Assembly: GCA_036652695.1 (NCBI GenBank) | Contig: JAVVVJ010000032.1 | Span: 1 to 28,720 of the forward strand | DNA length: 28,720 bases | Direction of reading: 5' to 3' | DNA from: Limiplasma sp036652695 | GTDB lineage: Bacteria > Bacillota > Clostridia > Christensenellales > Aristaeellaceae | Shown here: in pieces, positions 13,794 through 21,969 of the stretch | Layout of the letters: every line of letters starts with the position of its first letter | Numbering within the stretch: position 1 is the first letter of the stretch | The notes under the pieces: generated by a model | Told to the model about the DNA's origin: nothing | Database searches by the model: none | What the model saw: the letters and a program-made list of their open reading frames with translations, nothing else | Program-made: the position numbers and the translations under genes

Positions 13794-14969
13794 ATGAACA
13801 AAGTGATTTATTTGGATAACGCGGCTACCACCGCCACGCGCCCGGAGGTACTGGAGGCCATGCTGCCTTATTTTACGGCGCGTTATGGCAACCCAAGCTC
13901 CATCCATTCCGTTGGCAGGGAGGCGCGCCGCGCTGTGGAGAACGCTCGCCGTCAGGTGGCGGCGGCGATTGGCGCGGAGGCGCGGGAAATCTATTTCACC
14001 GCTGGCGGCAGCGAGAGCGACAACTGGGCGATTCGCTGCGCGAGCGCCGCGCTGAGTGCAAAAGGAAAGCATATCATCACCAGCGCCATTGAGCACCACG
14101 CAGTGCTGCATACCTGCGAGTATCTCCAAAAACAATGCGGCTATCGCATCACCTATTTGCCGGTGGATGCGGAGGGGCGCGTGAGCGTGCAGGACGTGCA
14201 GGACGCCCTTTGCGAGGATACGGTGCTGATTACCATCATGGCTGCGAACAATGAAATTGGCACCCTTCAGCCCATTGCGGAAATTGGGAAGCTTGCCAAG
14301 GCGGCGGGCGTGCTTTTTCATACCGATGCGGTGCAGGCCGTCGGCGCGGTTCCCATCGATGTAAACGCATGGAATGTGGACATGCTGAGTATGTCCGGGC
14401 ACAAATTTCACGGCCCTAAGGGCGTGGGTGCGCTGTATATCCGCAAAGGGGTGAAGATTGGCAACTTGATCTTTGGCGGGGCGCAGGAGCGCGGCCTTCG
14501 CGCGGGCACGGAAAATCTGCCCGGCATCGTGGGGTTGGGGAAGGCGATTGAGCTTGCGGCGGGCGAACAAAGCGATTATGCCGCGCGCATGACAAAGCTT
14601 CGCGACCGCCTGATCGATGGCATTTTGAGCGAAATTCCAGATGTGCGCCTCAACGGCCACCGCACGCAACGCCTGCCGGGCAACGTGAACGTATCCGTGC
14701 GCTATGTGGAGGGCGAGGCTTTGCTTATGCGGCTTGATTTAGTGGGCATCGAAGGCTCCAGCGGCTCTGCCTGCACCAGCGGCAGCCTTGATCCTAGCCA
14801 TGTGCTGCTCGCTATTGGCCTACCGCATGAAATTGCGCATGGTAGCCTTCGGCTGTCCCTTGGCACCGAGAATACCGATGAGGATGTGGATAAGGTCCTT
14901 CGCGAGCTACCCGGTATTGTAAAAAACCTGCGGGCAATGAGCCCGTTGACGCCCGATGAGCTGAAATAA
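13794..14969 (+). CDS. iscS: cysteine desulfurase (IscS/NifS)
   Basis: A 391-residue PLP enzyme that removes sulfur from cysteine for Fe-S clusters and tRNA thiolation. The PLP lysine is K204 in 'SGHKFHGPKG'; the catalytic Cys is C327 in 'SSGSACTSGS', in the long flexible loop of the IscS/NifS class. The N-terminus 'VIYLDNAATTATRPEVLEAM' is typical. The start is at 13794 because AAGGAAGG lies 8 bases upstream; an earlier in-frame TTG has no such site. It lies 33 bases after iscR and 27 before iscU, so all three form one operon. Confidence 0.96.
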   Translation: MNKVIYLDNAATTATRPEVLEAMLPYFTARYGNPSSIHSVGREARRAVENARRQVAAAIGAEAREIYFTAGGSESDNWAIRCASAALSAKGKHIITSAIEHHAVLHTCEYLQKQCGYRITYLPVDAEGRVSVQDVQDALCEDTVLITIMAANNEIGTLQPIAEIGKLAKAAGVLFHTDAVQAVGAVPIDVNAWNVDMLSMSGHKFHGPKGVGALYIRKGVKIGNLIFGGAQERGLRAGTENLPGIVGLGKAIELAAGEQSDYAARMTKLRDRLIDGILSEIPDVRLNGHRTQRLPGNVNVSVRYVEGEALLMRLDLVGIEGSSGSACTSGSLDPSHVLLAIGLPHEIAHGSLRLSLGTENTDEDVDKVLRELPGIVKNLRAMSPLTPDELK

Positions 14970-14996
14970 CCATGGCAAGGGGAAGGAGAAACGATT

Positions 14997-15371
14997 ATGT
15001 ATAGCGAAAAAGTGATGGAGCACTTTGAACATCCCCGCAATGTTGGCGAGATTGCGAACGCCTCCGGCACTGGTACGGTTGGCAACGCCAAATGTGGCGA
15101 TATCATGAAGATGGATATCATGGTGGAGGATAACATCATCACGGATGTGAAATTTAAAACCTTTGGCTGCTGCGCCGCCGTGGCTACCAGCAGCATGGCC
15201 ACTGAAATGGTGAAGGGAAAATCGATTGGCGAGGCGCTCGAGCTTACCAACAAGGCGGTTGCCGAGGCGCTGGATGGGCTGCCTCCGGTGAAAATGCACT
15301 GCTCCTTGCTTGCGGAGCAGGCCATTCATGCAGCCGTGGAGGATTATCAGAGAAAGCACCCCAAGGCTTAG
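14997..15371 (+). CDS. iscU: Fe-S cluster assembly scaffold (IscU/NifU N-terminal type)
   Basis: A 124-residue scaffold on which [2Fe-2S] clusters are built with sulfur from IscS. The ligands are C33 with D35 ('NAKCGD'), C58 ('KTFGC') and C102 with H101 ('KMHCS'). Position 59 is a second Cys ('FGCCAAVATSS') where many relatives have Gly. No NifU C-terminal domain is present. The ribosome site GGGGAAGGAG lies 8 bases before the ATG. It completes the iscR-iscS-iscU run; the mnmA gene often found next in Clostridia is absent, and hflX follows after 25 bases. Confidence 0.95.
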   Translation: MYSEKVMEHFEHPRNVGEIANASGTGTVGNAKCGDIMKMDIMVEDNIITDVKFKTFGCCAAVATSSMATEMVKGKSIGEALELTNKAVAEALDGLPPVKMHCSLLAEQAIHAAVEDYQRKHPKA

Positions 15372-15396
15372 GCCGGGGCGCTTGAAAGGAAGGCAT

Positions 15397-17166
15397 ATGC
15401 CTGAAATTCACGGAAATATAGACGGAATCAAAAAAACAGTATTGGACGAGCTATGCACGCTCTATGATATGCAGCTCGAACAGGAGGCTTTTATGCCGCA
15501 GGACTTGCTTCAAAGCCTCTGCGGCTATTCTGCATCCTTCAACCGCGAGGTTGCGCTCTACCTGACGCGTGATGGCGAGGTGGCGGATATCTTCATTGGC
15601 AGGGCGGACAGCATCGATCTGCCCGACCTGCGCCTGCGCCGCAGTGAGCGCCGCCTCTCCATGATCCGCTGCGTGCATACGCACCCCAGCGCGAACGGCG
15701 AGCTGAGCGATGTGGATGTAAGCGCGTTGCTGAGCATGCGTTTTGATGCGATGTGCGCGGTGGGCGTATCGGCGGACGGCCGCCCCACAAGCGTGCAATG
15801 CGCCTTTTTGGATGCGGAGCACGAGGGCGCGGTGCGAAAGACCGAGCTTTTGAACGCGCGCAAAATTCCTCAGCAGGATTGGATGGACGAAATTGCGCAC
15901 ACGGATAGCGCATACCTTGCCAAGGAGCCATCCATTGAACAAAAAACGGAACGCGCCGTGCTTGTGGGCATCGAGAGTGATCGCTCGCTGGACGAGCTTG
16001 CGGAGCTTGCCAAAACAGCGGGCGCGGAAGCGGTGGTTCGCGTTTTGCAAAAGCGCCCCAAGCCGGATAAGGCTTTTTGCATAGGCCGCGGCAAGGCGGA
16101 GGAGCTGGCGCTCAGCTGTCAGGCCGTGCGCGCCGATCTTGTGATCTTTGACGAGGAGCTTTCCGGGGTGATGCAAAAGAACCTTGAGGAGGTTTTGCGC
16201 GTAAAGGTGATCGACCGTACCGCGCTTATTTTGGATATCTTCGCCTCCCGCGCCAGCACGCGCGAGGGCAAGCTACAGGTGGAAATGGCGCAGCTACAAT
16301 ATCGCAGCCAGCATTTGCTGGGGCAGGGATTGGTGCTGAGCAGGCTGGCGGGCGGCATTGGCACGCGCGGCCCGGGCGAGAGCAAGCTGGAGGTCAACCG
16401 CCGCCGCATTCGCGAGCGCCTGACCGATCTACGGCGGGAGCTTGAGCAGATGGAAAAGCAGCGCGGCCTGCGCCGGCAGAGCCGCGAAAAGGGCGGCGTG
16501 CCCCTTGTGGCGCTCGTTGGCTATACCAACGCAGGAAAATCAACTTTATTCAACCTTTTGACCGGTTCAAACGTCTATGTAATGGATCAGCTTTTTGCGA
16601 CGCTGGATAGTGTGAGCCGTCCGGTTGTTTTGCCGCATGGCAACAAGGTGCTTATGGTGGATACGGTTGGCTTTATCCGCAAGCTGCCGCATGAGCTGAT
16701 CAAGGCTTTCCGCGCCACGCTGGAAGAGGCCGCGCTTGCGGATGTGCTGGTGATTGTTTCGGACGGGGCTGATCCGGAGCTTGACTCGCGCCATCAAACG
16801 GTGCTGGAGGTGCTGGACAGCCTTGGCGCTACCAAGGCGCCGCGCATTGACGCGCTCAACAAATGCGATCTTGTGGAGGCCGGGGAGGACGTGCTGCCCG
16901 GCGCGATCCGCCTGAGCGCCATCAATGGTGAAAACGTGGGCGAGCTTCTTGCAAAAATCGAGCAGCTGCTGGATGCGGGAATGCGCGATTATCGCTTGCT
17001 CATCCCATTTTCCAACTACGGCCTGCTCAACCGCCTGCGCGGCATGGGCAGCGTCCTTTCGCAGGAGCATGGCGAGGAAGGCGTGACTGTGATGATCCGT
17101 GCCGATGAAAAGGATGTAAATTTTGCATGCCGGGAAGGGGCAACGTTGCTCGAAAACGAAAGATAA
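15397..17166 (+). CDS. hflX: ribosome-associated GTPase HflX with long N-terminal extension
   Basis: A 589-residue protein. Residues about 185-365 are the HflX N-terminal domain with its coiled linker ('GRGKAEELAL', 'RTALILDIFASRASTREGKLQVEMAQLQY' segment, 'GGIGTRGPGESKLE'). Residues 368-530 are the GTPase domain: G1 'GYTNAGKST' at 375-383, G3 'DTVGF' at 422-426, G4 'NKCD' at 488-491. HflX rescues or splits stalled 70S ribosomes. The first 180 residues are extra compared with the roughly 420-residue E. coli and Bacillus proteins. They contain E51, H94-T-H96-P and S104-x-x-D107, a complete JAMM/MPN metal-site pattern. From memory, clostridial HflX proteins are often this long. The start at 15397 is preceded by AAAGGAAGG and gives the expected N-terminus; upstream codons overlap iscU. 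Confidence 0.93.
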   Translation: MPEIHGNIDGIKKTVLDELCTLYDMQLEQEAFMPQDLLQSLCGYSASFNREVALYLTRDGEVADIFIGRADSIDLPDLRLRRSERRLSMIRCVHTHPSANGELSDVDVSALLSMRFDAMCAVGVSADGRPTSVQCAFLDAEHEGAVRKTELLNARKIPQQDWMDEIAHTDSAYLAKEPSIEQKTERAVLVGIESDRSLDELAELAKTAGAEAVVRVLQKRPKPDKAFCIGRGKAEELALSCQAVRADLVIFDEELSGVMQKNLEEVLRVKVIDRTALILDIFASRASTREGKLQVEMAQLQYRSQHLLGQGLVLSRLAGGIGTRGPGESKLEVNRRRIRERLTDLRRELEQMEKQRGLRRQSREKGGVPLVALVGYTNAGKSTLFNLLTGSNVYVMDQLFATLDSVSRPVVLPHGNKVLMVDTVGFIRKLPHELIKAFRATLEEAALADVLVIVSDGADPELDSRHQTVLEVLDSLGATKAPRIDALNKCDLVEAGEDVLPGAIRLSAINGENVGELLAKIEQLLDAGMRDYRLLIPFSNYGLLNRLRGMGSVLSQEHGEEGVTVMIRADEKDVNFACREGATLLENER

Positions 17167-17169
17167 TAG

Positions 17170-17198
17170 TTGCTAAAGTATTACAAAAATGATACAAT
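17170..17198 (+). promoter_or_regulatory. sigma-A promoter of the VanY pair
   Basis: -35 TTGCTA, a 17-bp spacer ending in TGA (extended -10), -10 TACAAT. It lies just after the hflX stop. Confidence 0.85.
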
Positions 17199-17214
17199 GA
17201 AGCGAAAGGTCGTG

Positions 17215-17235
17215 ATGTTGCTTGTTGCTCGGTAA
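17215..17235 (+). other. six-codon reading frame with a good ribosome site, out of frame with the VanY gene
   Basis: AAAGG lies five bases before an ATG that reads MLLVAR-stop. The VanY frame is shifted by one base. Either this is a tiny leader overlapping the VanY start, or a one-base indel has separated the true ATG from the gene; removal of one base near 17222 would give a continuous MLLLLGKVISIVMV signal sequence. Confidence 0.4.
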
Positions 17236-17911
17236 GGTGATCTCGATCGTCATGGTGACAGCGTCACTGCTGGAGGGTGGCATGGATGCCGCCATGCCGG
17301 ATAAAAACATTGATGGAACCGCGTTTTTGGTTAACCGTCAGCATGCCATCAGCGCGAATTATGTGCCACAGGTACGCAAAACCGAGGTTTATGGTATGTC
17401 CCAAAGCATGCGCGACGATGCGGCCACGGCGCTTGAGGAGCTATTTGCGGCCGCCAAGGAAGAAGCGGGCTTTTCGCTGGCAACCGTGTCCGGCTATCGC
17501 AGCTATTCCAAGCAAGCTACCATCTACGCCCGCAAAAAGGCGACCACCGGCAGCGTTGAAAAAGCGGATGGGCTGGTGGCAAGGGCCGGCACCAGTGAGC
17601 ATCAGATGGGTATGGCGATGGATATTGCCAAAAAAGGCAGCTCGCAGCTCAATGGCGGCTTTGGCAAAACCAAGGAGGGGCAATGGGTATATGCGAACGC
17701 TTGGCGCTTTGGCTTCATCGTGCGGTATATGCAGGGCTTCGAAATGATCACGGGCTACAACTATGAGCCGTGGCATATCCGCTATGTAGGCAAGGAGCAT
17801 GCAAAGGCCATCTATCAATCCGGCGTGCCGATGGAAACCTACATGTCCAGCCATCGCTTGGCTGTTTATGATTACCTGATCCATCAAGCAACAAATGAGG
17901 TGCTCCCATGA
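17222..17911 (+). CDS. VanY-family D-alanyl-D-alanine carboxypeptidase (active-site residues intact)
   Basis: A 229-residue exported peptidase that would remove the terminal D-Ala from peptidoglycan stem peptides. The N-terminus is hydrophobic (LLGKVISIVMVTASLL), acting as signal or anchor. Catalytic motifs: 'SGYRSY' at 90-95; SxHxxGxAxD with H127 and D134 (SEHQMGMAMD) as zinc ligands; 'EPWHIRYVG' at 182-190 with E182 as base and H185 as third zinc ligand. The start is uncertain: the TTG at 17222 has only a distant AAAGG, a GTG at 17237 is an option, and the well-placed ATG at 17215 is out of frame. The gene overlaps the next carboxypeptidase by four bases. Confidence 0.9.
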   Translation: MLLGKVISIVMVTASLLEGGMDAAMPDKNIDGTAFLVNRQHAISANYVPQVRKTEVYGMSQSMRDDAATALEELFAAAKEEAGFSLATVSGYRSYSKQATIYARKKATTGSVEKADGLVARAGTSEHQMGMAMDIAKKGSSQLNGGFGKTKEGQWVYANAWRFGFIVRYMQGFEMITGYNYEPWHIRYVGKEHAKAIYQSGVPMETYMSSHRLAVYDYLIHQATNEVLP

Positions 17912-18918
17912 AGAAGCTGTTCTGTGGTGTTCTGGTTGTGGTGCTATGCCTGTTGAGCGCGCTTGCGCTGGCCGAGGAGACAATGCCCGCGGAGCCGGTG
18001 GCTGACGGCGAGGCGGAAATCACCGTCAATCAGGCGCCGGGCACTGAACCAGCGCTGCCCGAGGCAACGCAGAGCCCAACGCAGGAAGCGGCTGATGAGG
18101 GCGTGCGCTGGACATATCCAATTTCGCTGAGCACCTTGCAATCGCCCTATCTGGTGCTTGTGAACAAGGATAACCTGCTGGACGCAAAGTTTGAGCCGGC
18201 AAAGTTTCTCAAGATGAACATCGTCAAGCGCGCTACCTCCGCAGTCATGTACATGGATGACGCGGCGGGAAACGCGCTTAAGGAGATGTTTGACGCTGCA
18301 AAGCTTGTGACGGAGTACACCTATCAGGCGCTGAACAGCAACAACGAGCCGGTGGAAAAAACGGCGGAATACCGTGAAGGCATGACCTTGTTTTTAAAGA
18401 GCGCCTATCGCAGCTACGGCACGCAGGTGACCACCTATACCAACTACCTCGCCCGCAACAACAACGTGGACGACGGCTATGTGGCAAAGCCCGGCGCAAG
18501 CGAGCATCAAACCGGCCTTTGCGCCGATATTCTCAATGATGATTATGCGGGTCGCGATCGCATGACACAGGATTTTAAATGGACTGCGGAAGCGCAGTGG
18601 ATGAAGGAGCATTGCGCCGAATTTGGTTTCATCCTGCGCTTTTTGGAGGACAAGGAGGAGTCCACAGGCATCAAATTTGAGCCATGGCACTTCCGTTACG
18701 TGGGGAAAGAGGCCGCTGGCTATATCATGAACAGCGGCATGTCCTTTGAAGATTTTACGGACGAGTGGCAGTTTGCGCTTGCGGAGTTTATCGGCAAGAA
18801 TGGGGATGTGGATGCACAGATCGCCTATGAGCTGAGCCGGCTGAACGCACCGCCGGAGAGCGTAGTGCTTGACGAGCTTGGCGAGGATGGGGACGCGGAG
18901 GTTTCTCTGGTGTTTTAG
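17908..18918 (+). CDS. second VanY-family D,D-carboxypeptidase
   Basis: A 336-residue secreted enzyme. The signal peptide is residues 1-22 (core VLVVVLCLLSALALA), followed by a Pro/Glu/Thr-rich spacer (25-65). The peptidase domain lies at about 75-290. Active-site motifs are intact: 'SAYRSY' at 165-170, SEHQTGLCAD with H200 and D207, and 'EPWHFRYVG' with E258 and H261. The C-terminal 40 residues are acidic and extra. The start is fixed by the ATGA overlap with the preceding paralogue and a GAGGTG site. The two are translationally coupled but diverged well beyond a recent duplication, so they may act on different substrates. Confidence 0.92.
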   Translation: MKKLFCGVLVVVLCLLSALALAEETMPAEPVADGEAEITVNQAPGTEPALPEATQSPTQEAADEGVRWTYPISLSTLQSPYLVLVNKDNLLDAKFEPAKFLKMNIVKRATSAVMYMDDAAGNALKEMFDAAKLVTEYTYQALNSNNEPVEKTAEYREGMTLFLKSAYRSYGTQVTTYTNYLARNNNVDDGYVAKPGASEHQTGLCADILNDDYAGRDRMTQDFKWTAEAQWMKEHCAEFGFILRFLEDKEESTGIKFEPWHFRYVGKEAAGYIMNSGMSFEDFTDEWQFALAEFIGKNGDVDAQIAYELSRLNAPPESVVLDELGEDGDAEVSLVF

Positions 18919-18940
18919 ACGTTAAAATCCAGCGGCGCGC

Positions 18941-18969
18941 TTTACATTTCCAGCCGAAACAGGTACAAT
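18941..18969 (+). promoter_or_regulatory. sigma-A promoter of parA-parB
   Basis: -35 TTTACA, a 17-bp spacer, -10 TACAAT, 50 bases upstream of the parA start. Confidence 0.82.
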
Positions 18970-19018
18970 GGCTTATGGCAGGATTGCTGCACAAATGTGA
19001 GATTAATGAGGGCTGAGA

Positions 19019-19786
19019 ATGGGCAAGACGATCGCCATAACCAATCAAAAGGGCGGAGTGGGCAAGACGACCACTGCGATTAACCTTTCTGCTTGCATTG
19101 CGGAGGCGGGCAAACGGGTGCTGTTGATTGACCTTGACCCGCAGGGCAACAGCACCAGCGGCCTTGGACGTCGCGCGGGCGCGTGCTCGGTTTATGAGGC
19201 GCTGATGGGGCGTTCGCCGCTGGAATCCTGCGTGGTAAACACGGAGGTGGAGCATCTTTCGCTGATCCCCGCCGATATTCGCCTTGCCGGTGCGGAGCTG
19301 GAATTGGTGGAGCTGGAGGAGCGCGAGTTTCGGCTGAAACGGCTGTTGAAAACCATTGAGATGAATTTTGATTATCTCTTTATTGACTGCCCGCCCTCGT
19401 TGGGGCTTTTGACGCTGAACGCGCTGACCGCCGCGCAGCGTGTGCTGATCCCCATCCAGTGCGAGTATTACGCGCTGGAAGGCGTATCCAGCTTGATGAA
19501 CACTGTCAACCGCGTCAAGCACACCTTTAACCCTGGGCTGGATATCGAGGGTGTGCTGCTCACCATGCTCGACGGGCGTACCAACCTGAGCCTGCAAGTG
19601 GTGGATTCGGTGAAAAAGCACTTCAAGAACAAGGTCTTTTCTACCGCGATCCCCCGCAACGTTCGCTTGGGTGAGGCTCCCAGCCATGGCGTGCCCATCC
19701 ACATGTATGATCCACGCAGCTTGGGTGCGGAAAGCTACCGCCAGCTTGCGCAGGAAGTGCTTGCGCGCAACAAAGAGCGCGGATGA
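19019..19786 (+). CDS. parA: chromosome-partitioning ATPase ParA (Soj)
   Basis: A 255-residue deviant-Walker ATPase. 'KGGVGKTT' at 11-18 has both the signature and catalytic lysines; 'DLDPQGNSTSGLG' and 'FIDCPPSLGLLTLNAL' are the switch segments. With ParB it separates origins and, as Soj, influences DnaA at replication start. It lacks the extra N-terminal helix-turn-helix of plasmid type Ia ParA, matching the chromosomal Soj class. The start has GAGGG about 7 bases upstream. parB follows 31 bases later. Confidence 0.96.
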   Translation: MGKTIAITNQKGGVGKTTTAINLSACIAEAGKRVLLIDLDPQGNSTSGLGRRAGACSVYEALMGRSPLESCVVNTEVEHLSLIPADIRLAGAELELVELEEREFRLKRLLKTIEMNFDYLFIDCPPSLGLLTLNALTAAQRVLIPIQCEYYALEGVSSLMNTVNRVKHTFNPGLDIEGVLLTMLDGRTNLSLQVVDSVKKHFKNKVFSTAIPRNVRLGEAPSHGVPIHMYDPRSLGAESYRQLAQEVLARNKERG

Positions 19787-19817
19787 TTCGTTTGATTAGG
19801 CGGGAGGAATGCAACGC

Positions 19818-20663
19818 ATGAAACGCGGCGGATTAGGCAGAGGGCTGGACGTCCTGCTGCCGCAGAGCGACGAGCTTTTGGAAACCGTGGTGCGGGATAT
19901 TGATATCGAAGATATTGATCCCAATACCGCTCAACCCAGACGAGATTTCGACCGGGAAGCGCTGGAGCAGCTGACGCAGAGCATTCGCGAGGCGGGCGTG
20001 CTGTCGCCGATTTTGGTGGTGGAAAACGGCATGCGTTACCGCATTGTGGCGGGCGAGCGCCGTTTTCGCGCCTCGCGCATGGCTGGCCTCACCAGCGTGC
20101 CTTGCATTGTTCGCAACTTTACCACGGAGCAGCAGATGGAGGCCGCGCTGATTGAAAACCTACAGCGCGAGGATCTCAACCCCATTGAGGAGGCCAACGC
20201 CATCCGCGGCTTAATGCAGGAATGCGGCTATACGCAGGAGCAGGCTGCTCAGAAGCTGGGCAAGAGCCGTCCCGTGATTGCCAATATGCTGCGGATTTTG
20301 AACCTTCCGACCGAGATTACCGATCTGGTGGTTACGGGAGAGCTTTCCGCAGGTCACGCGCGCGTGCTGGCTGGCGTAGAGCCACAGAGCCGACAGCTGG
20401 AATTAGCGCATCAATGCGTATTGCATGAGTACAGCGTGCGCAAACTGGAAGAGATGTCCAAGCGCGAGACGCTGCCTGTGCAGCCTTCGCCCCCCAAAGT
20501 GCTTTCATCGGAGCTAGGCACGCTGCAAAACGCGCTGCGTGAGGCGCTTGGTGTGAAAACGACGCTGGCGGGTACGGAGAAAAAGGGCAAGATTACCTTA
20601 TGCTACAACAGCGCTGAGGAACTGGAGCATCTCTATGAGGTCGTTGGACGTCTGCTGGCCTAA
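19818..20663 (+). CDS. parB: chromosome-partitioning protein ParB (Spo0J)
   Basis: A 281-residue CTP-dependent DNA clamp that loads at parS sites. It begins 'GGLGRGLDVLLP' as is typical. The ParB/CTPase domain has 'NTAQPRRDF' at 36-44 and 'AGERRFRA' at 78-85, then 'LIENLQREDLNPIEEA'. The helix-turn-helix is at about 138-160 (YTQEQAAQKLGKSRPVIANM). A C-terminal dimerisation region follows. The ATG at 19818 is chosen over the one at 19809 because GGGAGG lies 10 bases before it and too close to the other. No parS-like 16-mer was seen in the window. Confidence 0.96.
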   Translation: MKRGGLGRGLDVLLPQSDELLETVVRDIDIEDIDPNTAQPRRDFDREALEQLTQSIREAGVLSPILVVENGMRYRIVAGERRFRASRMAGLTSVPCIVRNFTTEQQMEAALIENLQREDLNPIEEANAIRGLMQECGYTQEQAAQKLGKSRPVIANMLRILNLPTEITDLVVTGELSAGHARVLAGVEPQSRQLELAHQCVLHEYSVRKLEEMSKRETLPVQPSPPKVLSSELGTLQNALREALGVKTTLAGTEKKGKITLCYNSAEELEHLYEVVGRLLA

Positions 20664-20697
20664 AGGCGGCGGCCGCGCACAGAAAAGGTGGTAACGT

Positions 20698-21894
20698 ATG
20701 CGTATCAACTCCAACAAGAAGATCCACAAGCTCAAGCGGGATCCGTACAAGACACTTTTGCGCATGGTTGGTATTCTGGCCATTGTGGTGGTCGTGGGTA
20801 TTGGCGTGTTTTATCTATGCTCGCTTGCCGTAATGAATGATTTTGTGGTCAAGCGGGACGCGCTGGATCAGCAAAACGCGGAGGCAGAGGTGGAATTCAA
20901 CGCCAAGCTTAACGCGCAGCGCAACCAAAGCACGATGGGCACAACCCCTGAAAATGGCGAGGCGGTGACGGGGGAGCTTCCTTTTTGGGAAAAAACGCTG
21001 GAGGACAAGCCTTGGCGCATTGAGGACGAGGGGAGCGCGGGGCTTGAAAACACCGGCACCGTTACGCTTGAGCGTTCCAACCTGATCAACGGCGGGCTGT
21101 TGCTTGTAAACGCATGGCATTCCCTGCCGTATGATTTTTCGGATACGGAGCTGGTGAGCGTTGGCGTGTCCAGCAGCTACAAGATTCAGGTGGATAATGC
21201 CAACGTCAAGCTATTCCCACCTGCCTACAACGCGCTTTCCAATATTTTGGACGCGGCGACAGCAGCTGGGCAGGTTGGCTATATCGTACGCGAGGGATAT
21301 CGCTCCAACGAGGAGCAGACCACCATGTTCAATGCGCGCATGGAAAAAGAAAGCAAGCGCTTCAGCGGCGACGCGCTGATTGAGCATACCAAGACGTTGG
21401 TTAACTATCCCGGTACGAGCGATTACCAAACAGGCATGTCCTTTAGCCTGGGGCTGTATAGCAAGACCGATCCCAAGCTGATCAATTTGAAGTTCCAGCG
21501 GGAGTCCGAGCAGGGCAAGTGGTTCACGGAAAACTGCTGGAAGTACGGCATTGCGCTTCGCTTCCCAACAAAGGATTTTCCTAATTCCTCATGGGAGGAC
21601 AAGAGCTATAAGACAGGCGTATCGGTGGAGCTGAATTTGTATCGCTTTGTTGGCCCGGCGCATGCTACTGCCATGCGCATTATGGATTATTGCCTGGAGG
21701 AATACATCGAGTTTTTGGTTGACCACCCGCATATCTGCATCTACGAGGATGGCGCGCTGCGCTATGAAGTGGTGCGCATTGGTGCGGCGGAGGGCAGCGC
21801 TAGCTACAGCCTTCCTGTGCCAAACCCCGCCAGCGATTATCAGGCAAGCTTGGACAACATGGGCGGCATCGTTATGGCGTACACGTATCAGTAG
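20698..21894 (+). CDS. VanY-like membrane protein lacking all zinc ligands (probable pseudoenzyme)
   Basis: A 398-residue protein anchored by one N-terminal membrane helix (residues 24-46), followed by a charged stalk and a VanY-like domain at about 165-345. It aligns by eye with the two intact paralogues: 'REGYRSNEEQ' for SGYRSY; 'SDYQTGMSFS' for SEHQTGxxxD, so His becomes Y243 and Asp becomes S250; 'ELNLYRFVG' for EPWHFRYVG, so the ligand His becomes L314 while Glu (E311) stays. Hydrolysis is therefore unlikely; a binding or scaffold role is an inference. AAAGGTGG lies 6 bases before the ATG. It follows parB by 34 bases and precedes a strong terminator, so it is probably the last gene of the parA-parB transcript. 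Confidence 0.8.
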   Translation: MRINSNKKIHKLKRDPYKTLLRMVGILAIVVVVGIGVFYLCSLAVMNDFVVKRDALDQQNAEAEVEFNAKLNAQRNQSTMGTTPENGEAVTGELPFWEKTLEDKPWRIEDEGSAGLENTGTVTLERSNLINGGLLLVNAWHSLPYDFSDTELVSVGVSSSYKIQVDNANVKLFPPAYNALSNILDAATAAGQVGYIVREGYRSNEEQTTMFNARMEKESKRFSGDALIEHTKTLVNYPGTSDYQTGMSFSLGLYSKTDPKLINLKFQRESEQGKWFTENCWKYGIALRFPTKDFPNSSWEDKSYKTGVSVELNLYRFVGPAHATAMRIMDYCLEEYIEFLVDHPHICIYEDGALRYEVVRIGAAEGSASYSLPVPNPASDYQASLDNMGGIVMAYTYQ

Positions 21895-21969
21895 ATAACG
21901 AGGAAAGGCGCTGGGAGAAACGCCCAAACCAATTGCGCAAGGGCTTTGCCCCTGAAAATCTCGTTTTGG

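Noticed and set aside
13770..14669. 299-codon minus-strand frame opposite iscS
   Set aside because: It lies antisense to a gene with all catalytic motifs; His/Arg/Ala-rich composition typical of a shadow frame.
18788..19702. 304-codon minus-strand frame opposite the second VanY gene and parA
   Set aside because: It crosses a promoter and two real genes and has shadow-type composition.
19809..19817. upstream ATG of parB as the start
   Set aside because: The GGAGG is too close to it; the ATG at 19818 has normal spacing and matches the family start.
18919..20697. search by eye for a parS site (TGTTTCACGTGAAACA type)
   Set aside because: No 16-mer close to the consensus was seen here or elsewhere in the window.
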